NCBI RefSeq assembly: GCF_947500765.1
Contig: NZ_CANMTH010000001.1
Location: 186,001-250,000 of the forward strand
Origin: an uncultured Formosa sp.
GTDB taxonomy: Bacteria > Bacteroidota > Bacteroidia > Flavobacteriales > Flavobacteriaceae
Reading direction: 5' to 3'
Length of the DNA: 64,000 nucleotides
Shown: piece after piece, positions 9,401-18,462 of the stretch
Numbering within the stretch: position 1 is the stretch's first letter
How the letters are laid out: each line of letters opens with the position of its first letter
The notes under the pieces: model-generated
What the model was told of the DNA's origin: nothing
Database searches by the model: none
Seen by the model: the letters and a program-made list of their open reading frames with translations, nothing else
Position numbers and translations under genes: made by a program

Positions 9401-10768
9401 ATGAGCATGAGATTTAAGACCTATATTACAATTGGTTTTTTTGGACTATTTTTAGTGTCCATGCAATCTCATGCTCAAGTTAATCCTACGGTAACAAGCA
9501 CAGATGGCCTAGAAGATCCAGACGATCAATTTCAAGAATTATTTTTTGAAGCTTTAAAGCAGAAGGGTATAGAGAATTATAATCGATCTGTAGAAGCACT
9601 TCAGAAATGTATTGCTATAGACGATTCGCAATCTGTGCTCTACTTTGAAATAGGAAAAAACTACAATAAACTCAAAAATTTTGGTGAAGCAGAAAGTGCT
9701 TTAAAAAAAGCAGTGAAACTAGAACCTGCTAACGAGTGGTATTTGGACGAGCTTTACGATGTATACGCACAGCAAAACGACTACGATAAGGCAATAAAAA
9801 CCTTAAGACAGTTGGTTAAATATCATCCAGATTATAAGGAAGATTTAGCTGCTTTATTTGTGCGTACAAAAGATTATGATGAAGCGATTAAAGTTTTAGA
9901 TGAATTAGATGCCGATTTTGGACTGTCTTTAAGTCGTGATTTTTTAAGAAATCAGATTTACGATGCCACAGGGCAAAAGAAAGAACAAATAGAAAATCTT
10001 GAAGAACGCGTTGAAAATAACCCAGATGAAGAATCTAATTATTTAGCTTTAATTTATCGCTACAGCGAAAGCGGAGATGCTGACAAAGCATTTGAAACCG
10101 CCAAAAAATTATTAGAAATCAATCCGAATTCACAATTAGTGCATTTGGCATTATATAAATTTTATTTAGATGATAATGAACCTGAAAAGGCTATAGAGTC
10201 TATGGAAATTGCCATGAAAAGTCCACAAATAAAAGCTGAAGCTAAAGTTTTGGTACTAGCTGATTTTGTGAAATTCGTTAGAGAAAATCCAGAATACGAA
10301 GAAGAATTAGTCGCTGTTTCTTCAATGGTTGGCGATTCTAACGATGGTAAAACCCTTGTAGAATTAGCACAATATTATGTAACAAAAGTGGATAAGCAAA
10401 AAGCGATTGAATATTATTCTGAAGCGCTTAAGTTAGAAGGAGATAATTACGGTATTACAAGAAACATAATTGTAATTTATATTGATTTAGAGCAGTTTGA
10501 TATCGCTTATAAAAAAGCAGAAGAAGCTTTAGTAAAATATCCTTCTCAACCCGAATTGTATTTAATGGCAGGCTTATCTTTAAATAAAACCAACAGGTTT
10601 AAAGAGGCCATAGAGCAATTAGAGACGGGGTTAGATTATATTATAGATAACAATAAATTAGAGAGTGATTTTTATTACCAAATGGCTAAATCTCACTTGG
10701 GTTTAAATCAGCCCAAAGAAGCAAAACGCTTTACAGATAAAGCAAATAAAATTGAAATTTCAAAGTAA
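9401..10768 (+). CDS. Exported tetratricopeptide-repeat protein
   Basis: 455 residues: signal peptide (about 1-26, ending SHAQ), then at least nine TPR units spread over most of the protein (for example the helices around 70-105, 240-275 and 350-420). TPR arrays are protein-protein scaffolds. This gene is followed by a DUF4292 lipoprotein (stop and start share one base at 10768) and an EnvC-like protein, an order I know from other Flavobacteriia. An envelope assembly role is inferred. Confidence 0.85.
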   Translation: MSMRFKTYITIGFFGLFLVSMQSHAQVNPTVTSTDGLEDPDDQFQELFFEALKQKGIENYNRSVEALQKCIAIDDSQSVLYFEIGKNYNKLKNFGEAESALKKAVKLEPANEWYLDELYDVYAQQNDYDKAIKTLRQLVKYHPDYKEDLAALFVRTKDYDEAIKVLDELDADFGLSLSRDFLRNQIYDATGQKKEQIENLEERVENNPDEESNYLALIYRYSESGDADKAFETAKKLLEINPNSQLVHLALYKFYLDDNEPEKAIESMEIAMKSPQIKAEAKVLVLADFVKFVRENPEYEEELVAVSSMVGDSNDGKTLVELAQYYVTKVDKQKAIEYYSEALKLEGDNYGITRNIIVIYIDLEQFDIAYKKAEEALVKYPSQPELYLMAGLSLNKTNRFKEAIEQLETGLDYIIDNNKLESDFYYQMAKSHLGLNQPKEAKRFTDKANKIEISK

Positions 10769-11538
10769 TGAAACACCTACTACGCCTTGTAATAGTAACA
10801 GTTTTAATGGTAACTGTTGGATGTAAATCGGCAAAAACATTAACAGCAACCGATGCCAACTTAGAATTGAATACAAAACAATTAATTAAAGAGAACTCTA
10901 GACAGGCAGCTAATTTTAAAACCCTTTCTGCTAAAGTAAAAGCAGAGTATTCTGAAGGTGATAATTCTAAATCTGTTTCGATAAATTTGAGACTAGAAAA
11001 GGATAAATCTATTTGGTTAAACGGTCCGTTTTCTGCAGCGAGATTATTAATTACACCAGATAAAGTGCGTTTTTATAACAAATTAGATAACACCTTTTTT
11101 GAAGGTGATTATAAATTGTTAAGTGACTTTTTAGGAACCACATTAGACTTTAATAAAGTACAGAATTTATTATTAGGTGAAGCACTTTTCAATCTAAAAG
11201 AAGCAAAATATCAATCTTCAGTTTATGAGAATGCTTATTTGGTACAACCAGAAGTTCAAAAATCATTATTCGAGTTGTTCTATATTATTAATCCTACATA
11301 TTTTAAAATTGTATCTCAGCAATTATCTCAACCAAAGGATCAGCGTATACTACAAATAGACTACTTAAAATATCAAGAAGTTAATAGTCAAATTATTCCT
11401 GAACAGATAAAAATAAATGCTGTTGAAGCTAGAAGCGAAACTATTATAGAATTGGAATTCAAATCTGTATCTTTGAATGATAAATTAAATTTTCCTTTTA
11501 AAATTCCTTCAGGTTTTGAAGCCATAGAACTTAAATGA
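10768..11538 (+). CDS. DUF4292 lipoprotein (LolA/LolB-like fold family)
   Basis: 256 residues with a lipoprotein signal (VTVGC lipobox, Cys19). The mature protein contains the DUF4292 pattern, including SIWLNGPFSAARLLITPDKV and a C-terminal beta-rich half. DUF4292 belongs to the lipoprotein-carrier superfamily of half-barrel folds, so lipid or lipoprotein handling in the periplasm is plausible but unproven. Overlaps the TPR gene by one base and the next gene by four bases (11535-11538), so translation is coupled. Confidence 0.85.
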   Translation: MKHLLRLVIVTVLMVTVGCKSAKTLTATDANLELNTKQLIKENSRQAANFKTLSAKVKAEYSEGDNSKSVSINLRLEKDKSIWLNGPFSAARLLITPDKVRFYNKLDNTFFEGDYKLLSDFLGTTLDFNKVQNLLLGEALFNLKEAKYQSSVYENAYLVQPEVQKSLFELFYIINPTYFKIVSQQLSQPKDQRILQIDYLKYQEVNSQIIPEQIKINAVEARSETIIELEFKSVSLNDKLNFPFKIPSGFEAIELK

Positions 11539-12764
11539 TTAAAGCACGGTTACCATATAAATTAATTGTTATTTTCATCTGTTTATTAAGCAGTGTTTCT
11601 GTATTTTCTCAAAGTAAAAAGCAACAGGAGTTGGAAAATCGCCGACAAGAATTGCGTAATGAGATTGAGCAAATTAACAGTATGTTGTTCAAAAACAAGT
11701 CTAAAGAGAAATCACAATTATCATTAATTGAAGATTTAAATCATAAAATTAATGTACGTAGTAATTTAATTAAAGTTACTAACCAACAGGCCAATTTATT
11801 AACACGTGAAATTGGTGTCAATCAGCGTGAGATTACGCAACTTCGTGAAGATTTAGAAACACTAAAAAAAGACTATGCCTCGATGATTGTACACTCGTAT
11901 AAAAGTAGAAGTGAACAAAGTAGGGTTATGTTTCTATTATCATCTACCAACTTTCAGCAAGCATATAAGCGTTTACAATACATTACGCAATACACGAATT
12001 ACCAGAAGGAACAAGCTGAAAATATTAAAATTAAAACTGCCGATTTAAAAGTTGCCAATACCAACTTAATAAAGCAAAAAGCAGATAAGCAAGAACTGAT
12101 TAAAGATAACAGTATAGCGCAAGCACAGTTAGAATTAGAGCGCAGACAACAGCGTACTTTAATGGCTTCTATCCAGAAAGATTTAAAAACATATTCATCA
12201 CAAATTAGACAAAAACAACAAGAAGCAGATAGAATTGATCGCGAAATTGAGACGTTAATTCGTGAAGCTATTGTAAAGTCTAATAAAAAAGCAGGAAAAA
12301 GTACGACCTCTAAAGGTTTTGCTTTAACACCTGCAGCAAAAAGTTTAGCCGCTAGTTTTGTTGCTAATAAAGGAAAATTACCTTGGCCAGTACAAAAAGG
12401 AGTTGTTAAATTACGTTATGGAAATCAGCCACACCCTATTGTTAAATCGGCTACAATACATAGTAATGGTGTGCGAATAGCAACCAGTCCAGGTGCAGAG
12501 GTTCGTGCTGTTTTTAATGGAGAAGTTTATGCTATTATTGTTCAGAAAAAAGGTAATCCGACTGTTTTAGTTCAGCATGGTAACTATTTTACAGCCTATA
12601 AAAACTTATCTAAAGTGTATGTTAAAAAAGGGGATAAAGTAGTAACCAGTCAAGCTATAGGTCAGGTGTTTACCAATAGCTCCACTGGAGATACTACATT
12701 AAGTTTTAGTATTTTTAAGGAAAGTACAACGCAAGATCCTTCGTTGTGGCTTTATAAAATGTAA
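11535..12764 (+). CDS. EnvC-like murein hydrolase activator, degenerate M23 domain
   Basis: 409 residues: signal peptide (1-25), a long coiled coil (about 28-120 and 150-245), and a C-terminal M23/LytM domain (about 285-405). The M23 zinc motifs are broken: the usual HxxxD is HSNGVRI, and the HxH site reads HGNYFTAYKNL with no second His. This is the EnvC/NlpD situation, in which the domain activates amidases and does not cut peptidoglycan itself. It is the last gene of the envelope operon and converges with the thioesterase gene, 7 bp away. Confidence 0.9.
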   Translation: MIKARLPYKLIVIFICLLSSVSVFSQSKKQQELENRRQELRNEIEQINSMLFKNKSKEKSQLSLIEDLNHKINVRSNLIKVTNQQANLLTREIGVNQREITQLREDLETLKKDYASMIVHSYKSRSEQSRVMFLLSSTNFQQAYKRLQYITQYTNYQKEQAENIKIKTADLKVANTNLIKQKADKQELIKDNSIAQAQLELERRQQRTLMASIQKDLKTYSSQIRQKQQEADRIDREIETLIREAIVKSNKKAGKSTTSKGFALTPAAKSLAASFVANKGKLPWPVQKGVVKLRYGNQPHPIVKSATIHSNGVRIATSPGAEVRAVFNGEVYAIIVQKKGNPTVLVQHGNYFTAYKNLSKVYVKKGDKVVTSQAIGQVFTNSSTGDTTLSFSIFKESTTQDPSLWLYKM

Positions 12765-12771
12765 GGAGTTA

Positions 12772-13290
12772 CTATTCGTCTTTTAAAAAGAGGGCTTTTA
12801 ATTCTGTAGCTTCATGAGGTTTCATTCTACCAGCTAACACTAAGCTTAATTGCTTGCGTCTTAAAGCAGCTTCATAGCGTTCTTTTTCTAATTCAGTTTC
12901 GGGAATAAGTTCCGGAACAGGAATAGGTCGTCCGCTTTCATTTACAGCTACAAATGTATAAATGGCAATGTTGGCTTTTGTTTTAAGCCCAGATTCTCGA
13001 TCTTCTGTCCAAACATCTATATATACTTCCATTGAGCTCTTAAAGGCTCTAGAAACTTTAGCTTCAACAATTACAACACTACCCAATGGTATTGCATGGT
13101 TAAAAGCAACATGGTTTACAGATGCTGTAACTACAAATCGTCTTGAATGGCGACGTGCAGAAATACTTGCGGCACGGTCCATACGCGCTAGTAATTCACC
13201 CCCAAACATGTTGTTTAAAGGATTTGTCTCGCTTGGTAATACTAGATCTGTTAATGTTGTTTTAGTCGCTTCTGCTGTTTTTGGTTCCAT
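12772..13290 (-). CDS. Acyl-CoA thioesterase (hotdog fold)
   Basis: 172 residues with a single hotdog domain (about 8-135), including the NPLNNMFGGELLARMD helix and the SVNHVAFNHAIPLG strand typical of YciA/BFIT-type acyl-CoA thioesterases. It hydrolyses acyl-CoA to free fatty acid and CoA; chain-length preference cannot be judged. It has a near-perfect promoter upstream (13307-13337) and stands alone. Confidence 0.88.
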   Translation of the reverse strand: MEPKTAEATKTTLTDLVLPSETNPLNNMFGGELLARMDRAASISARRHSRRFVVTASVNHVAFNHAIPLGSVVIVEAKVSRAFKSSMEVYIDVWTEDRESGLKTKANIAIYTFVAVNESGRPIPVPELIPETELEKERYEAALRRKQLSLVLAGRMKPHEATELKALFLKDE

Positions 13291-13306
13291 AGAAATTTAT
13301 TTAAGT

Positions 13307-13337
13307 CAAAGGTACAAAGTGAGGAATGACTTCCAAA
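13307..13337 (-). promoter_or_regulatory. Consensus Bacteroidota promoter for the thioesterase gene
   Basis: On the minus strand, TTTG (CAAA at 13334-13337) is followed by a spacer of about 19 nt and TACCTTTG (13307-13314). This matches the -33 TTTG / -7 TAnnTTTG consensus. The predicted transcript starts about 13 nt before the ATG. It is the best complete promoter I see in the window. Confidence 0.75.
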
Positions 13338-13356
13338 CTTAAATTTAGCTTTACAT

Positions 13357-13394
13357 CATAAAAAAAGCGTTATAAGAAATACTTATAACGCTTT
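13357..13394 (-). terminator. Terminator after the HU/SPOR gene
   Basis: Perfect 13-bp inverted repeat AAAGCGTTATAAG (13364-13376) / CTTATAACGCTTT (13382-13394). On the minus strand the second arm is followed by a T run (A tract at 13360-13366 on the plus strand), so it ends transcription of the gene at 13416-14354. Confidence 0.85.
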
Positions 13395-13415
13395 ATATTA
13401 TTTAAAATATTTTTT

Positions 13416-14354
13416 TTAATTTAAGTTTTTTACAAGCATCCAAGCATCAGAATTATTATTATTTCTGATTTTGTTTAATGCTTTTATAGCATCTTCTCTA
13501 TTTTCGTAACTATCGTAAACAACTTGATGTAAGCCGTATTTATTGACACCAATTTTTCTTGCATTAAAACCTTCTGCTTTTAAGTTAGAAACAATCTTGT
13601 CGCAATTTTCTTCTACACGAAAAGCACCAGCAACAATGTGGTAAGAACCAACAGGTTTAGTAACTATTAAGTTTACAGCAGGTAATGGATTCTCAATAAC
13701 AAAAGTTGCTTCTTGAATTTTATGTTCTAATTGAGTGTTGGCAGATTCTTGTGCAATTTGGTTATGGCTTTCAATTTCATTAACATAATATTTAGAGCCT
13801 ATAAAACCACTAATACCCAAAGCGATAACCGCTACTGCAGCATAACGTAAATACGGTCTAGATTTACGACGTTCTGGTGTAATTGTAAGCGGAATAACCT
13901 TCTCGATAGATTCTATTTCGCGCTTATATTCAATTCTAGAAATAGCAGGAGAAACCATTTGATTTAATCCGAAAGCATCAGTTAAATAGTTTAAATTATT
14001 AAAAGGTTCGAACGTGATCTTGCCTTCTTCATTTAGTGCCATTATCCCAATGTTTTCTAAAGAAATGTTTTCTTTTTCAACCAATATTGATTTAATTGAA
14101 CTAACACGTTTTTTAATTTTTTCTAACGCGATTTCGAAAGGAATTTTTTCTACATCAGCAATATAATGAGCTAAAAGTCCATCATTTTGTTGAATTTGTT
14201 CGTTAAAAGAAATCGCTTTTTTAGGTGGATAGAATGTATTTGTGCTTGTATTTATCTTAGCAGAAACACGTTGTGTTAAAAATGCTCCAAACTCAGGAAC
14301 GATAACACATTCATATCTATATAATAAGTCGCTTATGTAGTTTTCTAATTGCAT
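13416..14354 (-). CDS. HU-CCDC81/SPOR domain membrane protein
   Basis: 312 residues. The N-terminus (1-150, starting MQLENYISDLLYRYECVIVPEFGAFL) matches the tandem HU-CCDC81 domains of Bacteroidota. A membrane helix lies near 168-188 (RYAAVAVIALGISGFIGSKYY), and a SPOR domain near 235-310 binds denuded septal peptidoglycan. The layout suggests a single-pass protein linking a cytoplasmic, possibly DNA- or protein-binding, domain to the cell-division site. Own terminator downstream and own promoter upstream. Confidence 0.88.
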   Translation of the reverse strand: MQLENYISDLLYRYECVIVPEFGAFLTQRVSAKINTSTNTFYPPKKAISFNEQIQQNDGLLAHYIADVEKIPFEIALEKIKKRVSSIKSILVEKENISLENIGIMALNEEGKITFEPFNNLNYLTDAFGLNQMVSPAISRIEYKREIESIEKVIPLTITPERRKSRPYLRYAAVAVIALGISGFIGSKYYVNEIESHNQIAQESANTQLEHKIQEATFVIENPLPAVNLIVTKPVGSYHIVAGAFRVEENCDKIVSNLKAEGFNARKIGVNKYGLHQVVYDSYENREDAIKALNKIRNNNNSDAWMLVKNLN

Positions 14355-14359
14355 AATTA

Positions 14360-14367
14360 CAAAGGTA
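14360..14367 (-). promoter_or_regulatory. -7 element 6 nt before the HU/SPOR start codon
   Basis: TACCTTTG on the minus strand. Only five bases separate it from the ATG at 14354, so the transcript would be almost leaderless. No -33 box stands out. Confidence 0.45.
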
Positions 14368-14514
14368 ATTAAATATTTATGTGTTCAAAAGATGGTGTAT
14401 AACTTTTTATTAACACCAAAGCAATTAGTTTCTTGTGTGTTAAAAATCAATTGTTTAAATTTAGTAAAATGATAAAAAACACCCATTTTTACTTGATTTT
14501 GGGTTTAGAAAATT

Positions 14515-15615
14515 ATGACTGAAGATGAAATTTTATATGTTTTAGCATTGCAACACGTGTCTAATGTTGGAGATGTTGGTGCTAAAAAATTAATAGCACA
14601 TTGTGGCTCTGCTGAAGCTGTTTTGAAAGAGAAAAAACATATGCTCGCAAAAATTGATGGTATAGGAACCGTTAGACTTAAAGATTTGGGTTTAACTACA
14701 CATTTAAAAGCAGCAGAACTTGAGTTGAAGTTTATAAAAGAAAATGCTATTAATTGTTTGTATTTTGAAGCTTCTAATTATCCTGAAAAATTAAAACATT
14801 GTATCGATGGGCCCATTCTGTTGTTTCAGTCTGGAGCTATGGAGTTACAATCTCAGCGTATAATTAGTATTGTTGGAACCCGTAAAATTACTACCAGTGG
14901 CATAGCATTTTGCGAGAAACTAATAGAAGAATTAGCGCCTTTTAATCCTGTTATTGTTTCTGGTTTTGCCTACGGTACAGACATAACAGCACATAAAGCA
15001 GCTATGAAACATGGTTTGCAAACGGTAGGGTGTTTAGCGCATGGTTTAAATCAAACCTATCCAAAAGTGCATAAAAAATATGTTGTAGAAGTAGATAAAC
15101 ATGGTGGCTTTCTAACAGATTTTTGGAGTTCTTCTGTTTTTGATCGGAATAATTTTTTAAAGCGTAATCGTATTATAGCTGGGTTAAGTTCGGCAACAAT
15201 TGTAATAGAATCTGCAGAGCGTGGAGGTAGTTTAGTAACAGCAGATATTGCAAATACCTATAATCGCGATGTTTTTGCTGTACCTGGCAGACCTACAGAT
15301 CGCTTAAGTGTGGGGTGTAATAATTTAATAAAGCAGCAGAAAGCACAGTTATTATCTACGCCTTTAGATATTGCATATATGTTAAATTGGCAATTAGAAA
15401 CAGAACAAAAAGTGATACAAAAACAACTATTTGTCGAGTTAGATGATCAAGAACAAATGATTTTTAATTTTTTGAAAATATCAGACAAACAAATGCTTGA
15501 TTCTATTGCAATTGGGTGTGGTTTGCCTATTTTTAAAACAGCCAGTGTGTTGCTGAATATGGAATTAAAAGGAGTTATTCGTCCGTTACCTGGTAAATTG
15601 TTCGAATTAATATAA
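14515..15615 (+). CDS. dprA: DNA-processing protein DprA
   Basis: 366 residues: an N-terminal helical part, then the Rossmann-like DprA/Smf domain with IVSGFAYGTDITAHKAA, FLKRNRIIAGLS and GSLVTADIA (about 145-250), and a C-terminal winged-helix-like region. DprA binds incoming single-stranded DNA during natural transformation and loads RecA. Its presence, and recA in the same window, are compatible with uptake and recombination of DNA. Converges with the next gene, 4 bp away. Confidence 0.95.
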   Translation: MTEDEILYVLALQHVSNVGDVGAKKLIAHCGSAEAVLKEKKHMLAKIDGIGTVRLKDLGLTTHLKAAELELKFIKENAINCLYFEASNYPEKLKHCIDGPILLFQSGAMELQSQRIISIVGTRKITTSGIAFCEKLIEELAPFNPVIVSGFAYGTDITAHKAAMKHGLQTVGCLAHGLNQTYPKVHKKYVVEVDKHGGFLTDFWSSSVFDRNNFLKRNRIIAGLSSATIVIESAERGGSLVTADIANTYNRDVFAVPGRPTDRLSVGCNNLIKQQKAQLLSTPLDIAYMLNWQLETEQKVIQKQLFVELDDQEQMIFNFLKISDKQMLDSIAIGCGLPIFKTASVLLNMELKGVIRPLPGKLFELI

Positions 15616-15619
15616 AGGA

Positions 15620-17077
15620 TTACATGTTAATTTTTAAAACCCAAATATCTTCAAAATAATCAAGTCGCGACAATTCACGTTGTTTGAGATACACGACATT
15701 AGGATCTTCACTCATTTCTAAATAAATATAATCCCAATTGTTTTTAGGGTTTTTATAAGATCTAGGTGTATGTCCTTTTTCTGTGAGATATTTTTTCCAG
15801 TTTTTAGCATTACTTTCTACAGAAAATACATTGGTTACGAGATAGTATCCTGGCTCTAAATTAGGAATTGAAATAGATTTTAAATTCTCTATTTTTACAA
15901 CATCTTCATTTTGTGGTAACGCGTACGTTTCTATATCTACCGTCATGTAATAATCGTCGTTTTTATTTTCTAAATAAATCGGACTAATTTCAGTTTCAAA
16001 AGCTACAAAAAATAAGAAAAATCGATCTGCTTTTGTTCTTAATTCAATAGTTAATTCAGAACTATTATTAGACAGTATGTTGTTATTCTTGTTGGGAAGT
16101 GTCATTTTTATTAAATCGAAACCTAAGGTATTCATGCTATTTGGTGTTCGATTTTTAAAATATTTATCGTCTATAGTTATACTGCTATTAAAGAAGTTAT
16201 TGTTAGGTCTTAGTGATGTAGATAATGGTACATATTTATTGATTTGATAGTCGAATACCGTACATATATCTGTTTTTAACTTACTATCGCCTTCTAAGGT
16301 ACCCATAGAAAGAGATGTTTTAATTTCGCCTTGTTCATCTGTTTTAAAGTCGGCAAAAGTAATGTCTACTACATCTTTATTAACTTCTAAAAAACCATTG
16401 TATGTGGTGAAGTATTTTGGTTTTTCGTCTGGGTTTTCATAAACAACATACATTAACCAACCGCCAGAGCAACCACCAGAAACATAGCCTTCTGTAGCTT
16501 TAATATTTGCGACCGTATAATTTCCGTTTAAGGTATCTGTATTTTGAAGTATTTCAGTAATATCTGCATAGCAAACATATGGTTTTGAATCGTCGAATGA
16601 AGTATTTAAATAACTATCGTAAACATTCAAACCTTTAATACTAGTGTATTCGCCATTTGGAGTTTTAAAAAGAATGTTATTAACATCTAAAGAACGTTCG
16701 TCGTTTCCTTTGTAAAGAATCTGATTGTTTATTATGCGTTTTACGCCTTTATCGTATTTGTAAACTGCGCTCCAATACAGTGCCGCATAGGCTATTTTTT
16801 TTGAATTTTCAGGAAGTGTTAATTCTGCTTGGCTAGAGCTAAACGTGGATTTGTCATCGTCTATATCTACATATTGCATTTTAATTTTATCGTTAAAAGT
16901 AGATCTGTCGTCAAAAGGATCAACATCATCTTCACTAACAATATTATTTCCTATTAACGCAGAATTTCCTTTAAGATATAGTTGATTATTGACTGAAAAA
17001 TTTAAACCTTCTTGTGCGTATCCAAAGTGAATACCCACAAAAAGGCATAAAAAATAGAGAGGTTTAAAGCGAAGCAT
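15620..17077 (-). CDS. Secreted protein with adhesin-type head and SPOR-like tail
   Basis: 485 residues with a signal peptide (1-21, ending FGYAQ). Residues about 40-330 resemble the N-terminal region of large Bacteroidota adhesins that carry gliding-motility C-terminal domains. That includes KIAYAALYWSAVY, a GGCSGGWLMYVVYE segment and repeated Thr/Asn-rich strands. The end (about 405-485, PGYYLVTNVFSVE...) looks like a SPOR-like fold and not a T9SS sorting tail. No exact function is known to me. A surface or septum-associated role is inferred. A TATATTTG element lies 41 bp before the ATG on this strand (17118-17125). Confidence 0.65.
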   Translation of the reverse strand: MLRFKPLYFLCLFVGIHFGYAQEGLNFSVNNQLYLKGNSALIGNNIVSEDDVDPFDDRSTFNDKIKMQYVDIDDDKSTFSSSQAELTLPENSKKIAYAALYWSAVYKYDKGVKRIINNQILYKGNDERSLDVNNILFKTPNGEYTSIKGLNVYDSYLNTSFDDSKPYVCYADITEILQNTDTLNGNYTVANIKATEGYVSGGCSGGWLMYVVYENPDEKPKYFTTYNGFLEVNKDVVDITFADFKTDEQGEIKTSLSMGTLEGDSKLKTDICTVFDYQINKYVPLSTSLRPNNNFFNSSITIDDKYFKNRTPNSMNTLGFDLIKMTLPNKNNNILSNNSSELTIELRTKADRFFLFFVAFETEISPIYLENKNDDYYMTVDIETYALPQNEDVVKIENLKSISIPNLEPGYYLVTNVFSVESNAKNWKKYLTEKGHTPRSYKNPKNNWDYIYLEMSEDPNVVYLKQRELSRLDYFEDIWVLKINM

Positions 17078-17139
17078 ATATTATAATTTAGGGGGAATAC
17101 AATATAAACTAAAAATACAAATATATTATTGTGTTAGTG

Positions 17140-18111
17140 TTAATATCCTACTTTTTCGCGAACACGAGCTAAAGTATTCTCTGCTACTTGTCTAGCTTTT
17201 TCTGCACCAACAGCTAATGCTTTATCTATTTCTTCAAGGTTGTTCATATAGTAATTAAAACGTTCACGTTCGGTAGCAAAGCGTTCTATAATTAATTCAA
17301 AAAGGGCTTGTTTAGCATGTCCGTAACCATAATTTCCATTTTCATAATTAGCTTTCATAGTCGCGATTTGTTCTTGTGAAGCTAATAAGCTGTAAATAGC
17401 AAAACAATTACAAGTACTCCAGTCTTTTGGGGCTTCAAGTGGTGTACTATCTGTTTGTATACTCATAACTTGCTTTCGCAATTTCTTATCGTTTAAGAAA
17501 ATATTTATAAGATTATTCTTGCTTTTACTCATTTTAGAGCCGTCTGTTCCAGGAATAAGCATGCCGTTTTCTAGCATTTTTCCTTCAGGAAGTACAAAGG
17601 TTTCTCCACCCATTTTAGCATGAAAACGAGAGGCAACATCACGGGTCATTTCAATATGTTGAAGCTGATCTTTTCCAACAGGAATAATTTCAGCATCGTA
17701 TAATAAAATATCGGCAGCCATTAGCATGGGATAAGTAAATAACCCTGCATTAACATCTTCTAAACGGTCTGCTTTATCTTTAAAACCGTGAGCTAATGTT
17801 AAACGCTGATATGGAAAAAAACAGCTTAAATACCAACTTAACTCTGTAGTTTGAGGAATATCGCTTTGTCTGTAAAATACTACTTTTTGAATATCTAAAC
17901 CACAAGCAAGCCAAGTTGCAGCGACACTATAAGTATTATATCTTAACGTCTCGGCATCTTTAATTTGAGTTAAAGAGTGCATGTCGGCGATAAATAAATA
18001 CGAGTCGTTTGTGTCTACTTCCGACATTTTTATTGCGGGAAGTATTGCTCCTAAAATGTTTCCTAAATGTGGGGTTCCTGTACTTTGAACACCAGTTAAA
18101 ATTCTTGCCAT
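17140..18111 (-). CDS. trpS: Tryptophanyl-tRNA synthetase
   Basis: Class I aminoacyl-tRNA synthetase of 323 residues that charges tRNA-Trp. The HIGH-type motif is TPHLGN (13-18) and the KMSKS motif is exact at 193-197. The QTT and LSWYLSCFFP region and the M(L/I)MAADILLYDA strand are typical for TrpRS. Normal length. A TACCTTTG promoter element lies 23 bp upstream. Confidence 0.97.
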   Translation of the reverse strand: MARILTGVQSTGTPHLGNILGAILPAIKMSEVDTNDSYLFIADMHSLTQIKDAETLRYNTYSVAATWLACGLDIQKVVFYRQSDIPQTTELSWYLSCFFPYQRLTLAHGFKDKADRLEDVNAGLFTYPMLMAADILLYDAEIIPVGKDQLQHIEMTRDVASRFHAKMGGETFVLPEGKMLENGMLIPGTDGSKMSKSKNNLINIFLNDKKLRKQVMSIQTDSTPLEAPKDWSTCNCFAIYSLLASQEQIATMKANYENGNYGYGHAKQALFELIIERFATERERFNYYMNNLEEIDKALAVGAEKARQVAENTLARVREKVGY

Positions 18112-18462
18112 GTTAATTATAATTATTGAAAAACAAAGGTACTTTTTTTAAATAAAAAAATATAAATCAGAGCTTGAAGTTTATAGCGTAATCATGAAAA
18201 GCAATTGAATTTATATGCAATTGTATCTTTATTCTAAATAAAAAAGTAATGGTGTAATATTTTAAAGGTAAAAAAGAGTAGACTTGTTTTTTGTTCTAAG
18301 CGTTTGAATTACAATACTTAAATAGTGTTTATGTTTTTCTGGTCTTGTTTAGATAAACTAACTTTTTTATTTTTATATATAATTTATATTCTTTATCTTT
18401 TCAAAATTTGTATGTTAGTAGTAAAATTAAGTTAATATATTATTCATTTTATTATTACGCAC
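18112..18462. other. 351-bp intergenic region between divergent trpS and the T9SS cargo gene
   Basis: Very AT-rich, no open frame of note and no RNA gene recognised. At 18134-18141 the minus strand reads TACCTTTG, a good -7 promoter element for trpS. On the plus side no convincing promoter for the gene at 18463 was found. CAATTG occurs twice near 18205-18228. Confidence 0.5.

Noticed and set aside
12962..13342. 126-codon plus-strand frame across the thioesterase gene
   Set aside because: Antisense shadow; the thioesterase has motifs and a consensus promoter.
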